DNA of 64,000 nucleotides from Panorpa germanica (Eukaryota > Arthropoda > Insecta > Mecoptera > Panorpidae), in contig OY783212.1 of assembly GCA_963678705.1 (NCBI GenBank), forward strand, positions 1,736,001 to 1,800,000. The letters are read 5' to 3'. Under the pieces are notes generated by a model. It was given only the letters and a program-made list of their open reading frames with translations. It made no database searches and was not told where the DNA came from. This document shows positions 14,301 to 24,605 of the stretch, one piece after another. The position numbers and the translations under genes are program-made. Every line of letters begins with the position of its first letter. The first letter of the stretch is position 1.

Positions 14301-17300
14301 AATTATGATCAATTATGCCATTCTTTATGGCGTAATAACCATGGCAATATTAAGTCTATGATTAATCATTGAGTAACCATAAACGATATTTAGATAAGAT
14401 CGGAATAGTAAACACAAAATCAATAGCAGCGTCAATGCGATCAGTTTGCATTGTGATTAATATTAGCAAATCTAATGCTACTTAGACTTATTTCAAAGTG
14501 GGTTGAACTGTTATAATAGGATTAGATGACGTCATATAATAAATATGCTAATAACTTGTCCGCCAAATCAATCATAAATCTTTTAAGAAAATAGAACAAT
14601 TACTTTTTATGTAAAACTTATTTACCAATCGGTGAGCAATGTGCAGGGCACACTGCGTGTTTAATGCCAAGGACAAGTAAACTGTGAAAAAGTACTTAAT
14701 TTCAATAACTCGGTCTAAATGGATAATATTGCATAAAGAAATTTGTAATCAACTTGTGGCAATATCATATTTTTTGTCTGATCGCGGGGTGGAATGATAT
14801 CTCTATAGGCATATAGGGGCATTACTTCTGAAAAAGTATTTCTGCTTGGAAACCTTATATAAAGTTATAATTTGTCACTGTATATAACCGAAGTCGACTC
14901 TAGATAAGTGAAATTGAACTAAATTCTTACTAGATACAAAATCTCAAGTTGAAATGAGCCTGCTACTTGCTAAAAATGTTTAGAGGCCTCTCGAGAGGAA
15001 GATAGCAAATAATTAATAATTTACTTTTTATTATTAAAGAGTTGCCCATTGCACATTTTATTTATAAACAGCTGGTTCTACTCTATTTACAAGTTAATTT
15101 GTAGTCAAACTACAGCGGAACATGTGCATATTAAAGATTATTACATAAAAATCTCGTTTGAATGGGCTTGTGTCCTATGTCTTAATTTCTATAAAAGTGT
15201 ACTACATATTGATAAAGTGGGTTACTAGAACCTCAAATGTTCAATTATTTTTTAATAACTCCTTATATGCTAGAAGACATTAACAATTAAAAAAGTCAGT
15301 TTGTCTCTTTAATTATTAAAGGGATTCAACGTTGTACAACATTCCAAATGCATGTGACCTCATAACCGCTATGTTGCTATCTCTTTTATACAACAGAGCG
15401 TAAAAGAGATATATTCTTGACAGAACTCCGACAAGTTTACAGGTTACCAGCCTTACAGCTCATAAATCTCTGCTATATGTATTGATTTATCAAAATATCA
15501 AATATTATTTACAGCTATTTCAAGAAACAATAAAATTTCAATATTATGTCTGCTGTAACAGGGTTAAATAAAATAAAAACTTATTATTCTTTGACTTGAC
15601 TTGATTATTTCGACTACCAACAGGTACAAAACATTACCACAGCACTGATCTAATCAACAAATAACTGACGTATTTCACGTCATACAAATGGCCGACGGTA
15701 AAAGTACAATTCAAATTTTTAATTCCTATATCTTCGTCAACATTTAGATATTTAATAAAATAGATACGCCAATACACATTTATTAACATCAATTTCAATC
15801 AACAATTGAAAAATCGACCACTAAAAAATGAGTACACAGGCGCATTGAACAAACGTCGATGTCTTGAAAACGGTGACAACTTTTATAGTAGAATATGCTA
15901 TTTTATTTGGTATTCTTGAATCTTGATCTCGTCATTAAAGTGTCTAGGCACACTATTGCATTTCAACATTTAATTGTCCAGTTACATTGACAGAATATTT
16001 GAGTAATGACTGATCAATGGTAAATACTAAATATTTACACATTTCAAATATTACACATTTGTTTGTTCTTTTAAATATAACTACATAACACGAATATTGA
16101 ATATCACTTAAAAATGTTGAGATATTTCAATATTTATTTAAGTTTTCACTGGTTTAAGAAAAGAAGCAAAGGTGTCTTTAGAAACCTTATAATGCGCGGT
16201 CTCTTCAATATTATACAAATACGTTATCGTATAACTATAAAAATAGTATCTCCTCAAAATCTTACATTACACATAACCTAAAATATAATATCTTACCTAA
16301 AATTTCATTTCCATTAAATAGATTTGTCAGATGAATCCTCATTCCTCCGACCAAGAAGGTGACCTTCATGTGATCAATGTGTAGGATCTCTCTTCCTTCA
16401 ATCTTTCTAAAACTGAGTTTCGTTGTCACTGTAGTTCGAACATTCTTTAACGTCAGCTTGGTGTCGCCATCTCCAACAAGAGGAAGCAGAAGAATGTTTC
16501 CTTTCAAGTTGTATCTTGAATCAATCTTTAGTTTTGGAATGACTAAATCAAATTCTAAAGTCTTCGCTTCGAGATCAAGGCTGAAAATGAAATGGTTAAT
16601 TATAATCGGAATTATTTGTAAGTGTCCAGAGAAAGGAGGAAGGTTTTTTTAAACTGAGGCATTTTGAAATACGGTAGTAAATGTTTCCGTGAAACACATT
16701 GTGGAACCTTCAATTACAACAAACTACAGTCTCATAAATTACGTTTCGAGAACAATAACTTGAACAGAAATAAATATATTCCTTAAAAAAAATATCAACT
16801 AATTCTAATTACTGGATATAGTGAAACTTTTTTATAAGTTTGTTACTTTTTGAAATATTAAAAAAGGTAGCTTTTACAATTTTATTATTTAACTGGGCCT
16901 ATTTCTGATAGTTACAATATATACAACCCGGAGTCAAGCCCAAAGTCGAACATTTGGAATCTACGGTGTAATACTATTTTTAATATATTTATTTGAATGC
17001 ATCATCTTTCAACAGTTATAAGTACTTAAAACCAGGGGCGGCCTTAGCCATTGCAGGGCCCCGGGCAGCAGATCTTTGCAAGGCACTTGTTCTTTGTATA
17101 ATTTATGTAAATTGTAAGTAATTATTTTTGATGATAATTGACGAGAAATAAAATTTTATATTGGAAGTTTTATAAAAGTTAACAAGCACAAATGATAAAC
17201 TAAGGTACATGCATGCTTTAAAAGATATACGCAGTGATTCTAGTGGGATTCTAAAGAGCGAGGCGCGAGATTCAAATACATATATAGTAATGAATTTTTG

Positions 17301-19210
17301 TATTTGGGCTGTTGAACAAGGCCGCCTCTGCTTAAAACAATATATACATTTTTAAATATTTGCAAAACAAATTTACAACTTATAGACACATGTATGGGTA
17401 TTTAAAATAAAGAGATTAAATTAATTTTATTGATAAAGTCAATAAGGTTTTTCAGACTTTCCCTGCTTTCAAATATCTGCCTATATTCCTCAGGCATATT
17501 ACAGTCTCGTCTGTGCGATGAGTACCTTGAGCATCGGAAAATAATGTGCGATCTAATACTTAAACACCAGGTAATCACAACAACTAGAGGTAGCTGTAAA
17601 GCTTATTTACATAAAAAAATAACTTTTTATTCCTGTAGGATTATTTTATAGGATTAAACCTTTTCAAAGATTAAAAAATTGCAAGAAAAAATGTATAACT
17701 TTCTAGATTTAGTACACAACAATGTTTTTAAGTTAGTAATATCCATGTTGTGTATTTTGCGGATTATCTACCCTTCCTCAATATCCAACCAGGAATGATT
17801 TAATTAAAAGTAAAACTATTGAAACCAGTTAAGAGATTATTAAAGTATCATTATTATAGTATATGAAATAGCAATTCGTACCCAGCTCGTTTAACGGTTG
17901 CGTTACTGGGACCACTAACTTTCAAATCCTTGAACCCACCAGCCAAAGCTAAGCCACCCATTCCTCGTTGTACACTAACACCATCTATCCGCAATGGTTC
18001 AAACGGTTCAACACCGATCTCAGGAACACCTGTTTCGAAATGGTTTGTTTATTAGATAGTATCAAATAATTTACTTGTACTTTCTTTAGATTACATCATT
18101 AATTGCATATTAAATTATGCGTAAAGTATTTACCTTTTGAAAGTGCGGGAAACATTCCCATGAACAAACGTTGAAAACAATCGTCTTTGTTGGGTTCCGC
18201 TCTTGGACATGTTAGTAGCCAGTCAGCTGGAATGAATGAAAATAACATTTAATTAAACAACTGGAATTCATACTCGGCGCTAGTAATAGTACTTTTGAAA
18301 GATTAAAGCTATATAAATATGTTTAGTGGGTACTACTAGTGCAATCCACTGCGGTCTTTCTGGACACCTTTTCACCTTTCCTTTTCTGCTATTCTCCTTC
18401 TTGTTTTTGTGTAAAAAAAATTTAATGAATGGCCAATTATTAAATTCAATATATTATTTTTCATTTAATGTTTCTGCCATTGGGCACTACATTCTTCTGC
18501 CTTAAATCATTAAATTACATATCATTGTGCTTAATTAAATTTGTGACCCTTATTATATCTAAACATTCTCACTTCTTTTGAACGAAAAAAATAAAAATAA
18601 AAACAAAACATGTAAATTTAAACCTCTAATGCTTACTACTACTCCTACTCCTCCCGCTACTCTCCCTCCTGTTTCTACTTTGCCATTCCTTCTCTATCTC
18701 CGCCATCCACCTCTTCCTTCACTGCTTCCCTTTAATAACTGCACAATATTCTTTTCGCTTTTTACCTTTTTCTCTATTATTTAATATATAATTATTACAA
18801 CAACAGCGGTCATTTTAAATCAATAGAAAAACGCAATATTTTCGGGAAAAGTGATGATATTTCTATCTTAATCTAAAGTACAAACTCTGAGGTTAGCAAT
18901 GAAACACAATATCTGCAAAATTTCGCCAAGTATTGCGTTTTTCTATTGATTTAAAATGACCACTTTCGTTGAAACATCTATAAAATGAACGCTCTTGTTG
19001 TAAGACCCTGTTCTATGTACATTTTTCTAATATAATTACAAATTTCAAAATTTCCATATTTTAGTTTATACATATTACTGTTAACTTTATTCTGGTGGAA
19101 CAATACTCACGTTTTTCTTTCATTAATGGTGAATTATTTATAATAACTTTTTCAGCGCCTCTAGCTGCCAAAATTTGCACTAAAACAATTAATAAGACTT
19201 TGTTTCTCAT
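11342..19210 (-). CDS. Takeout/JHBP-like secreted ligand-binding protein, gene A
   Basis: Five exons in transcript order: 19111-19210, 18134-18226, 17882-18029, 16297-16580, 11342-11490 (774 nt, 257 aa). Every junction has GT/AG and the frame stays open. Residues 1-19 form a signal peptide (MRNKVLLIVLVQILAARGA). Cys40 and Cys50 make the C-x9-C pair that forms the N-terminal disulfide in this family, followed by KGVPEIGVEPFEPL, the usual GIPxLGxPPxxPL block. The exon at 16297-16580 carries the YNLKGNILLLPLVGDG segment, and the last exon the C-terminal LNLFLNQNAMEV helix. Family members (takeout, hemolymph juvenile-hormone-binding protein; TULIP fold) are secreted and carry hydrophobic ligands; the ligand here is unknown. 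The usual length is about 240-250 aa. Oddities: the last intron is about 4.8 kb, the 241-nt block is split (93+148), and the 134 and 150 nt blocks are fused (284). Family certain; exon ends rest on splice consensus. Confidence 0.92.
11491..16296. other. 4.8-kb last intron of gene A
   Basis: Joins NGNEIL to GASLNLFLNQN in phase 1. Contains dispersed repeat copy 1 at 15163-15830; nothing else recognisable. Confidence 0.8.
15163..15830 (-). repeat. Dispersed repeat, copy 1 (about 670 bp)
   Basis: Shares GGGCTTGTGTCCTATGTCTT, TTTAATTATTAAAGGGATTC and TCAACATTTAGATATTTAAT with copies at 22215-22605, 22825-23200 and 57250-57665. In gene A's last intron. Non-coding; class unknown. Confidence 0.65.
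17033..17330. mobile_element. Non-autonomous hAT element with perfect 8-bp target duplication
   Basis: A 298-bp insert with ends CAGGGGCGGCCTT and AAGGCCGCCTCTG (inverted, one mismatch), flanked by CTTAAAAC on both sides (17025-17032 and 17331-17338). It splits an older repeat whose uninterrupted counterpart is near 34290-34380. In gene A's intron between exons 3 and 4 (16581-17881). No coding sequence. Confidence 0.88.
18570..18780 (-). repeat. Purine-rich LINE-derived relic (inverted copy)
   Basis: Read on the minus strand it gives GAAGGAAGAGGTGGATGGCG, also present at about 38680-38700 (+). Lies in gene A intron 1. Confidence 0.5.
18800..18972. mobile_element. MITE with about 37-bp inverted ends in gene A intron 1
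   Basis: Left GGTCATTTTAAATCAATAGA followed by AAAACGCAAT and its inverted copy at 18930-18962. Non-coding, about 170 bp. Confidence 0.8.
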
Positions 19211-20142
19211 GTTAAAAAATATAAACAAACACAAAAAGAAATTTAATTACACAAAATAAAAACTAATAAAAAATAAAATCACAATTTACAAATACTTAAA
19301 ACATTGACAAATATTTATCATGAATATTTTGTTTATTTTAGTATTTTTTTAAATCTCGCTTTGTTTGATGTCCAATCGCAACTGCGCATAAATGTGTTTT
19401 CTCGCGCCAACAAAACATGGCAGCGCATCTCTTCCTCCCTGGACAATGATGGCTGACCAATCACTGCAGGTTACTTTTTAGTGGAGTAACACTTTCTAAA
19501 GTGTTTTGAACTTTTGCGGGAGGATAGCTACATGAACATACCTGTACTACCAGGTTGCATGATTCTAATATGCGCTGTTATATCATTAGATTTTTTTAGT
19601 TCAGTTGTCACATGCACACATCTATAGATTTGTATAACTGCATTGTCAATCAATAAATATGTTACATAATATTAGAAATGTCATATAAAATTCGATTTTT
19701 ATTGCGATCAATTCGGATAGTGCCGGCCAGTGGCGCACGGTGTAAGTCCGGCTGTCCCTCGATTCAATATTATGATGTATTATAATGATATTACAGATTT
19801 TGCAAAAAGGTGGATAGTTTTTTTTTTTTAATTCGTGAACGTAAACATGAGCGTACAGTCATTTTAGTTGAACGTGTGCAAAAATTGACATTAGAAATTT
19901 GAACTTTTAAATGAAAGCATTCCTCTACTGATTCTTCTCAAAAAGGATTCAATAGAATACAAAAATAGCCATATTGCACGACTGTTAAAAAAAATCTCTT
20001 TCTTTTAATTGTTTTGTTTTATTTTTTTATTATTGAATTCATAAAAATTAATAAATAATAAATGATGTTAAGAGAAATTAAAATTAAACCAAATAAACCA
20101 AATCAATTTTAAGCAAATGAACTCTAGGGGCCTATTTTATAA

Positions 20143-20328
20143 CTTACCTGACGTCTGTTAACTTCTGACGATTTTTCAAAGATCTATATTTTTTAAACTA
20201 AGCTATGTAAGTTTACACAAAACTATAAGAAGACCCTAAATAAAGAGCTTTGAAACTGGCATAAGTAGCCTAATTTGTAAATTATAGCGCTTTGAAAAAT
20301 CGTCAGAAGTTAACAGACGTTAGGTAAG
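20143..20328. mobile_element. MITE with about 40-bp inverted ends
   Basis: The left end CTTACCTGACGTCTGTTAAC and the right end (inverted) CTTACCTAACGTCTGTTAAC continue matching through CTTCTGACGATTTTTCAAAG. A 186-bp non-coding element. A diverged copy, split by another MITE, is at 39595-40035. Confidence 0.82.
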
Positions 20329-20654
20329 CAGTTACCTTAATTACGTTAAAGAAATTCATTCATTTCAAGTTTAAATTTGGAGAATGTCAAATTTCTTTTC
20401 TATATTTCAATTATCACATTCTACGTATTTCTTTTAATTACACGGTCTAAAATTTTAATTCATTATAATTAGTCCATTTATACTTACTATTTTTACCACT
20501 AAAGACAAAACATGGATGTTACATTACATCTATGTTATATTTTAAATGAGACGTATAATATTGAATCTAAAAGGTATAAATGTTGCTTCAAATCGGATTA
20601 TAACTTTTACATTATAAAGATACATTTATCGGAATATGAAGTTTGAAAAAAAAA

Positions 20655-20740
20655 GAAAGCAGAACATTATTGGGGGCGATACTGGGGAGGGAGCTACTTG
20701 CCTAAGAAGCCCGAGAAACCATGAGAAAAAAAAATATTTA
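20655..20740 (+). repeat. Tail repeat (AAGCCCGAGAAA family)
   Basis: GCAGAACATTATTGGGGGCG then CCTAAGAAGCCCGAGAAACC and an A-rich end: 3' part of the 46.2-kb retroposon family. Confidence 0.6.
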
Positions 20741-21004
20741 ATTTTTTAAACCAACTTCTTAAAATTGTATAATCCTTAACATACTCATATATTTATGTTA
20801 ATGCGCAAAAGAGGAAGACTTATTTAAAAAAGGACAATAAAATAGCTCCAAAAACGTTGTAACTTTTGATATGTTAGATAAATCTTAAATACACGTTACT
20901 GTTTCTAACAAGTGACAACATGACGGAGTCGAGTGTGCGCTGCGTATTTTCTATGATTAATTAATATGCTGGTAAGTTGCTGGTTTGTTTAGTATTCTTA
21001 GGTT

Positions 21005-21095
21005 CCAAATTACTTCAGTTGTTTAAGGGGATTTATATGATGGCTTACATTTAACGTAAGTGTTGCGCCCTATTAGACCACCCGCAATGGACACT
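21005..21095 (+). repeat. Repeat pair member
   Basis: ATTACTTCAGTTGTTTAA ... GACCACCCGCAATGGAC matches the reverse strand at 33785-33890 (ACACCACCCGCAATGGAC). Class unknown. Confidence 0.5.
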
Positions 21096-22214
21096 ACATG
21101 GTGACCGAGAGAGTTAAGGCATAAAGCTACTCTGTGTTTAAGTGTTGTTACGAATGCAAAAAATACTCAGAACAGAAGATTAAGTAGCGGTCTTGTAATA
21201 CGTAATAGGATGTCCTCGGTGAAGGAACTGGCATCAGCAATACGCGAATTAATTCTAAATGTTATTTTAAATAAAATTCTCCCCTCCCCTAATAAAAGAG
21301 AATACTTATTACAACATATTCTTAGTATCATCAAAATCAGTTAAAGCTAAATTGCGCATAAACTGGTAGAAAGATAATTTATCTAATAAATAAAATAAAC
21401 CCATAATTATCTAATTATACGGAATTCCCTCCTAAGTCTTAATTCACTGCATTGTAGTATTATACTTTCCAAATTTCTCTTATAAAAACATAATCTATGT
21501 AATATTCGTTGACAGTTCTTAATTCATAAAAAAGAGTTCACAATAAATTTGAGTAACTTTTTCCTTAATAATATAAACTTATAAATCTATTTCTCGATTC
21601 TGAACCTAACATTAATACATATTCCATCTCATTTCACGAGCCAGCTGTAACATAATTCTGATCTGAACCTTTCTTTTTAAACAGTGAAAGTTGGTGCTAT
21701 TTTTTTCAAATAACACACATTTTTTACCATTACCTCTTCCTATCTCCTCTCAACCTGCCACAGTCCTACTGTTCGTGCTGAGTTCTGTTTAATCTCCGTT
21801 AGCCATCTTATGTACGAGTTGGACTTCTATTCGCGATGTGTTCTGTGCTAATGTTGCGCTTGCGGTAATGTTGGTTGAATGTTGATGCAAGGCACTACTC
21901 TGGAATGACACTTGACTTGACTTGGTTCTCGGCATCGACGACGACGGCGACTACGACGAAAACGACATACCCTGGCGTCTACTGGTTACATATCCACAAC
22001 ATACTTGGAAAGTTTTTGTTATTAAAGTTATGAAATAACGAAACCTCAAATAAAACCTGTTCAGGTGTTTCACAGAACAGAATCTGCTTGCTTCTCTCCT
22101 GGACCGCGTTCAGATTCAGTAGGTCCAGTCAATAGGTCCAGTGTAACATAATATCTATGTTTTTTGATTCACGAGTAATATTCCAGAAGCAATATTTCGT
22201 TTGTCAATGGACTT

Positions 22215-22605
22215 GCACTCATTTTTTAGTAGTCGATTTTTCAATTGTTGATTGAAATTGATGTTAATAAATGTGTATTGGCGTGTCTATTTTATTTAAT
22301 ATCTAAATGTTGACGGAGATATAGCAAATAAAAATTCGAGTTTTAGTGCTACACATGTTGGCCATATTCATGACGTAACATGTCTGTAGTATTAAGGGTA
22401 GGTCAGTTACTTTTTCTATCGATAAGTGTTCTGTGTTGATTATGCAACTTAGCGGACGTGATGTCACATGTCTTGCAATGTTCTATAACGTTGAGTCTCT
22501 TTAATAATTTAAGGGACAAAATGACTTTTTTAATTGTTAATTTTTTTTTTTAATTTATCAATATATGGAACAGAAATTAAGATATAGGACACAAGCCCAT
22601 TAAAC
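22215..22605 (+). repeat. Dispersed repeat, copy 2
   Basis: Starts near TTTTTTAGTAGTCGATTTTT, contains AATATCTAAATGTTGACGGA and ends AAGATATAGGACACAAGCCC. Left neighbour of the orphan ABC-transporter exon. Confidence 0.65.
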
Positions 22606-22697
22606 AATGAAAATGAAGTTTCGGGCACTAGAAAGTCTGTATTCATGTATATCATTTTGAAAATAAATTACCATATTATAATTACCAAAATAATTAC

Positions 22698-22756
22698 CTG
22701 AACAACGCATTAATAAGAGAAGATTTTCCAGCTCCAGTTCGTGCGACAATGCCAAC
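22698..22756 (-). pseudogene. Isolated ABC-transporter (ABCC-like) Walker A exon
   Basis: A 59-nt stretch flanked by a good acceptor (TTTTTAACAG) and donor (CAG|GTAATT) encodes VGIVARTGAGKSSLINALF plus a split Arg codon. This is the Walker A (P-loop) region as found in the second nucleotide-binding domain of ABCC/MRP transporters, where VGIVGRTGAGKSSL is the common form. The first P-loop Gly is Ala here. No Q-loop, signature or Walker B exon was recognised nearby on this strand, and the exon lies between two copies of one dispersed repeat (22215-22605 and 22825-23200). Most likely a gene fragment carried by duplication or transposition; an exon of a very long-intron gene is less likely. Confidence 0.7.
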
Positions 22757-22824
22757 CTGTTAAAAATAAATTTACAACAATAGCAGAAATAAATTTCAAT
22801 CCAATATTTATAAATAATTTATTA

Positions 22825-23200
22825 AATATCTAAATGTTGACGGAGATATAGCAATTAAAAATTTGAATTGTAGTTTTAGCGCTAGAGATGGTCGGCCATA
22901 TTTGTATGACATGAAATTGTATTGGATAGGTGCTGTAGTAATGTTTTGTACTTGCTGGTAGTCCTGTGTATCTAGTACGTATGCGTTACTATTTTTTATT
23001 ATTTATATTTTATTTTATTTAACCTTGTTACGGCAGACATAATATTTAAATTTTATTGTTTCTCGAAATAGCTTATAGCAGAGATTTAGCAGCTTATAAT
23101 ACATATAGCAGAGATTTATGAGCTGTAAGGTTGGTAACCTGTAAACTTGTCAGAGTTCTGTCAAGAATATATCTCCTTTACGCTCTGTTGTATAACAGTT
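22825..23200 (+). repeat. Dispersed repeat, copy 3
   Basis: Begins AAATATCTAAATGTTGACGG; the later part ACCTGTAAACTTGTCAGAGT mirrors copy 1 (15420-15450). Right neighbour of the orphan ABC-transporter exon. Confidence 0.6.
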
Positions 23201-24591
23201 TCAGGGTAGTTCTTTTCAACTCATGGTTTCAGGGTAGTTCTTTTAAAAACCTCCGCTATGTTTCATTAACTGAACGAAGGTTATAAATAATTTGAACTTA
23301 ACTTTCAATTCTGAACGCGGACCTTCAATCTCGTTTTATGCTTCTTTGCAGGTTTTGCGCCGTTAAAGATAAAGAAATGATTTACTTTTTTTATTTGATT
23401 GGATATTGTTCTACACGTGTAAAAGTGTTATTTCTGCCTCCTACTCCGAGTGGGGAAATCGGGATTGTAAAAACAACATTGTAGACTAAATTCGAACGAA
23501 ACTGGGTTAAAATGTTGACGCCATGTGTAATTTGAACCGTCGCGTTGAAAAGGAGATTGCATTGATTCATTTCTTAAATTTCTTTGAAAGTTCAAATGTT
23601 ATTTAGTCTTTAATGCAATTATTATTTTGAAGACATGCTTTTACATTACTATATGTATATTGACGCTTTTATTTAGTTAAAGGTCCAAAAGTTGACAAAC
23701 TAAATTGAAGTTGGAAATATAGCTATATAAAATTTAAATATTAATTACTTCTGCGTATGACGTCAGAGAATTAATAATTCATCGAGATTATTTTTGTTTA
23801 TTCACAACAATAGTAGTAATAGTGTAATAGTAGCTGTGAATTTAAAAGATACGCATACGTCTGACTTTAAAAGACTAAAAAGACATAGTGTGTTAAAACT
23901 ACCACAACGTTTTTAATTGTCATTTATAGATATAGCCATCACTAGACGACTATTTCTTATCTAGGTTAATTTTCATTTTTAGCATAGGTATTAATTGTTC
24001 ATACTTATTGTAGCAGATTGTAGCGTGGCATATTATTACAAAGTAAAAAAAAAAATTATAGTAATTTAGGTTCGCAAACCCATAACTAAGATTTTTCACG
24101 TTTATGTCTTGTAAACTATAAATGATAATCTAATGACATTAGTACTCGAGTTAGGTAGATGGTTTACGTCCGAAATTCATTCATGAATGAATATTATTAC
24201 TGCAGTAATAATAAAAGGTGCCGAAGGGAAGCATCGTTGTTTAATTACGTTCAAATATTAATAAGACAAAGACATATCCACCACTTGCTTAAACGATATG
24301 AACAAAAAGTAATTACTTATACCGTGTCGAAACTGCAATAGTTGCGAATTACATAATGTATTTATACCTAATTTAAACGCAAAATTAGTTCCAACAATTT
24401 GCACGTCCACACGTATAGAAAGGCTGCTTAATCGCTCATTAAACTGCAAAAGAAACCATTAACATCAATACCAAATGAAAAATAAAATGTAAAACCTTCA
24501 AGTACAGTGCTGATATTAATTAAAAACATAAATTATTACAAATGGAATACAAAAATATAAAACAAAAAGAAATGTCAAATTAATGGAATAA

Positions 24592-24597
24592 TTTATT
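24592..24597 (-). terminator. Poly(A) signal of gene B
   Basis: AATAAA on the minus strand about 9 nt past the TAA stop, implying a very short 3' UTR. Confidence 0.5.
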
Positions 24598-24605
24598 CTT
24601 TGGTG

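Noticed and set aside
21060-22080. LTR retrotransposon fragment
   Set aside because: Some GC-rich blocks look retroelement-like but no paired LTRs, primer site or coding domain could be supported.
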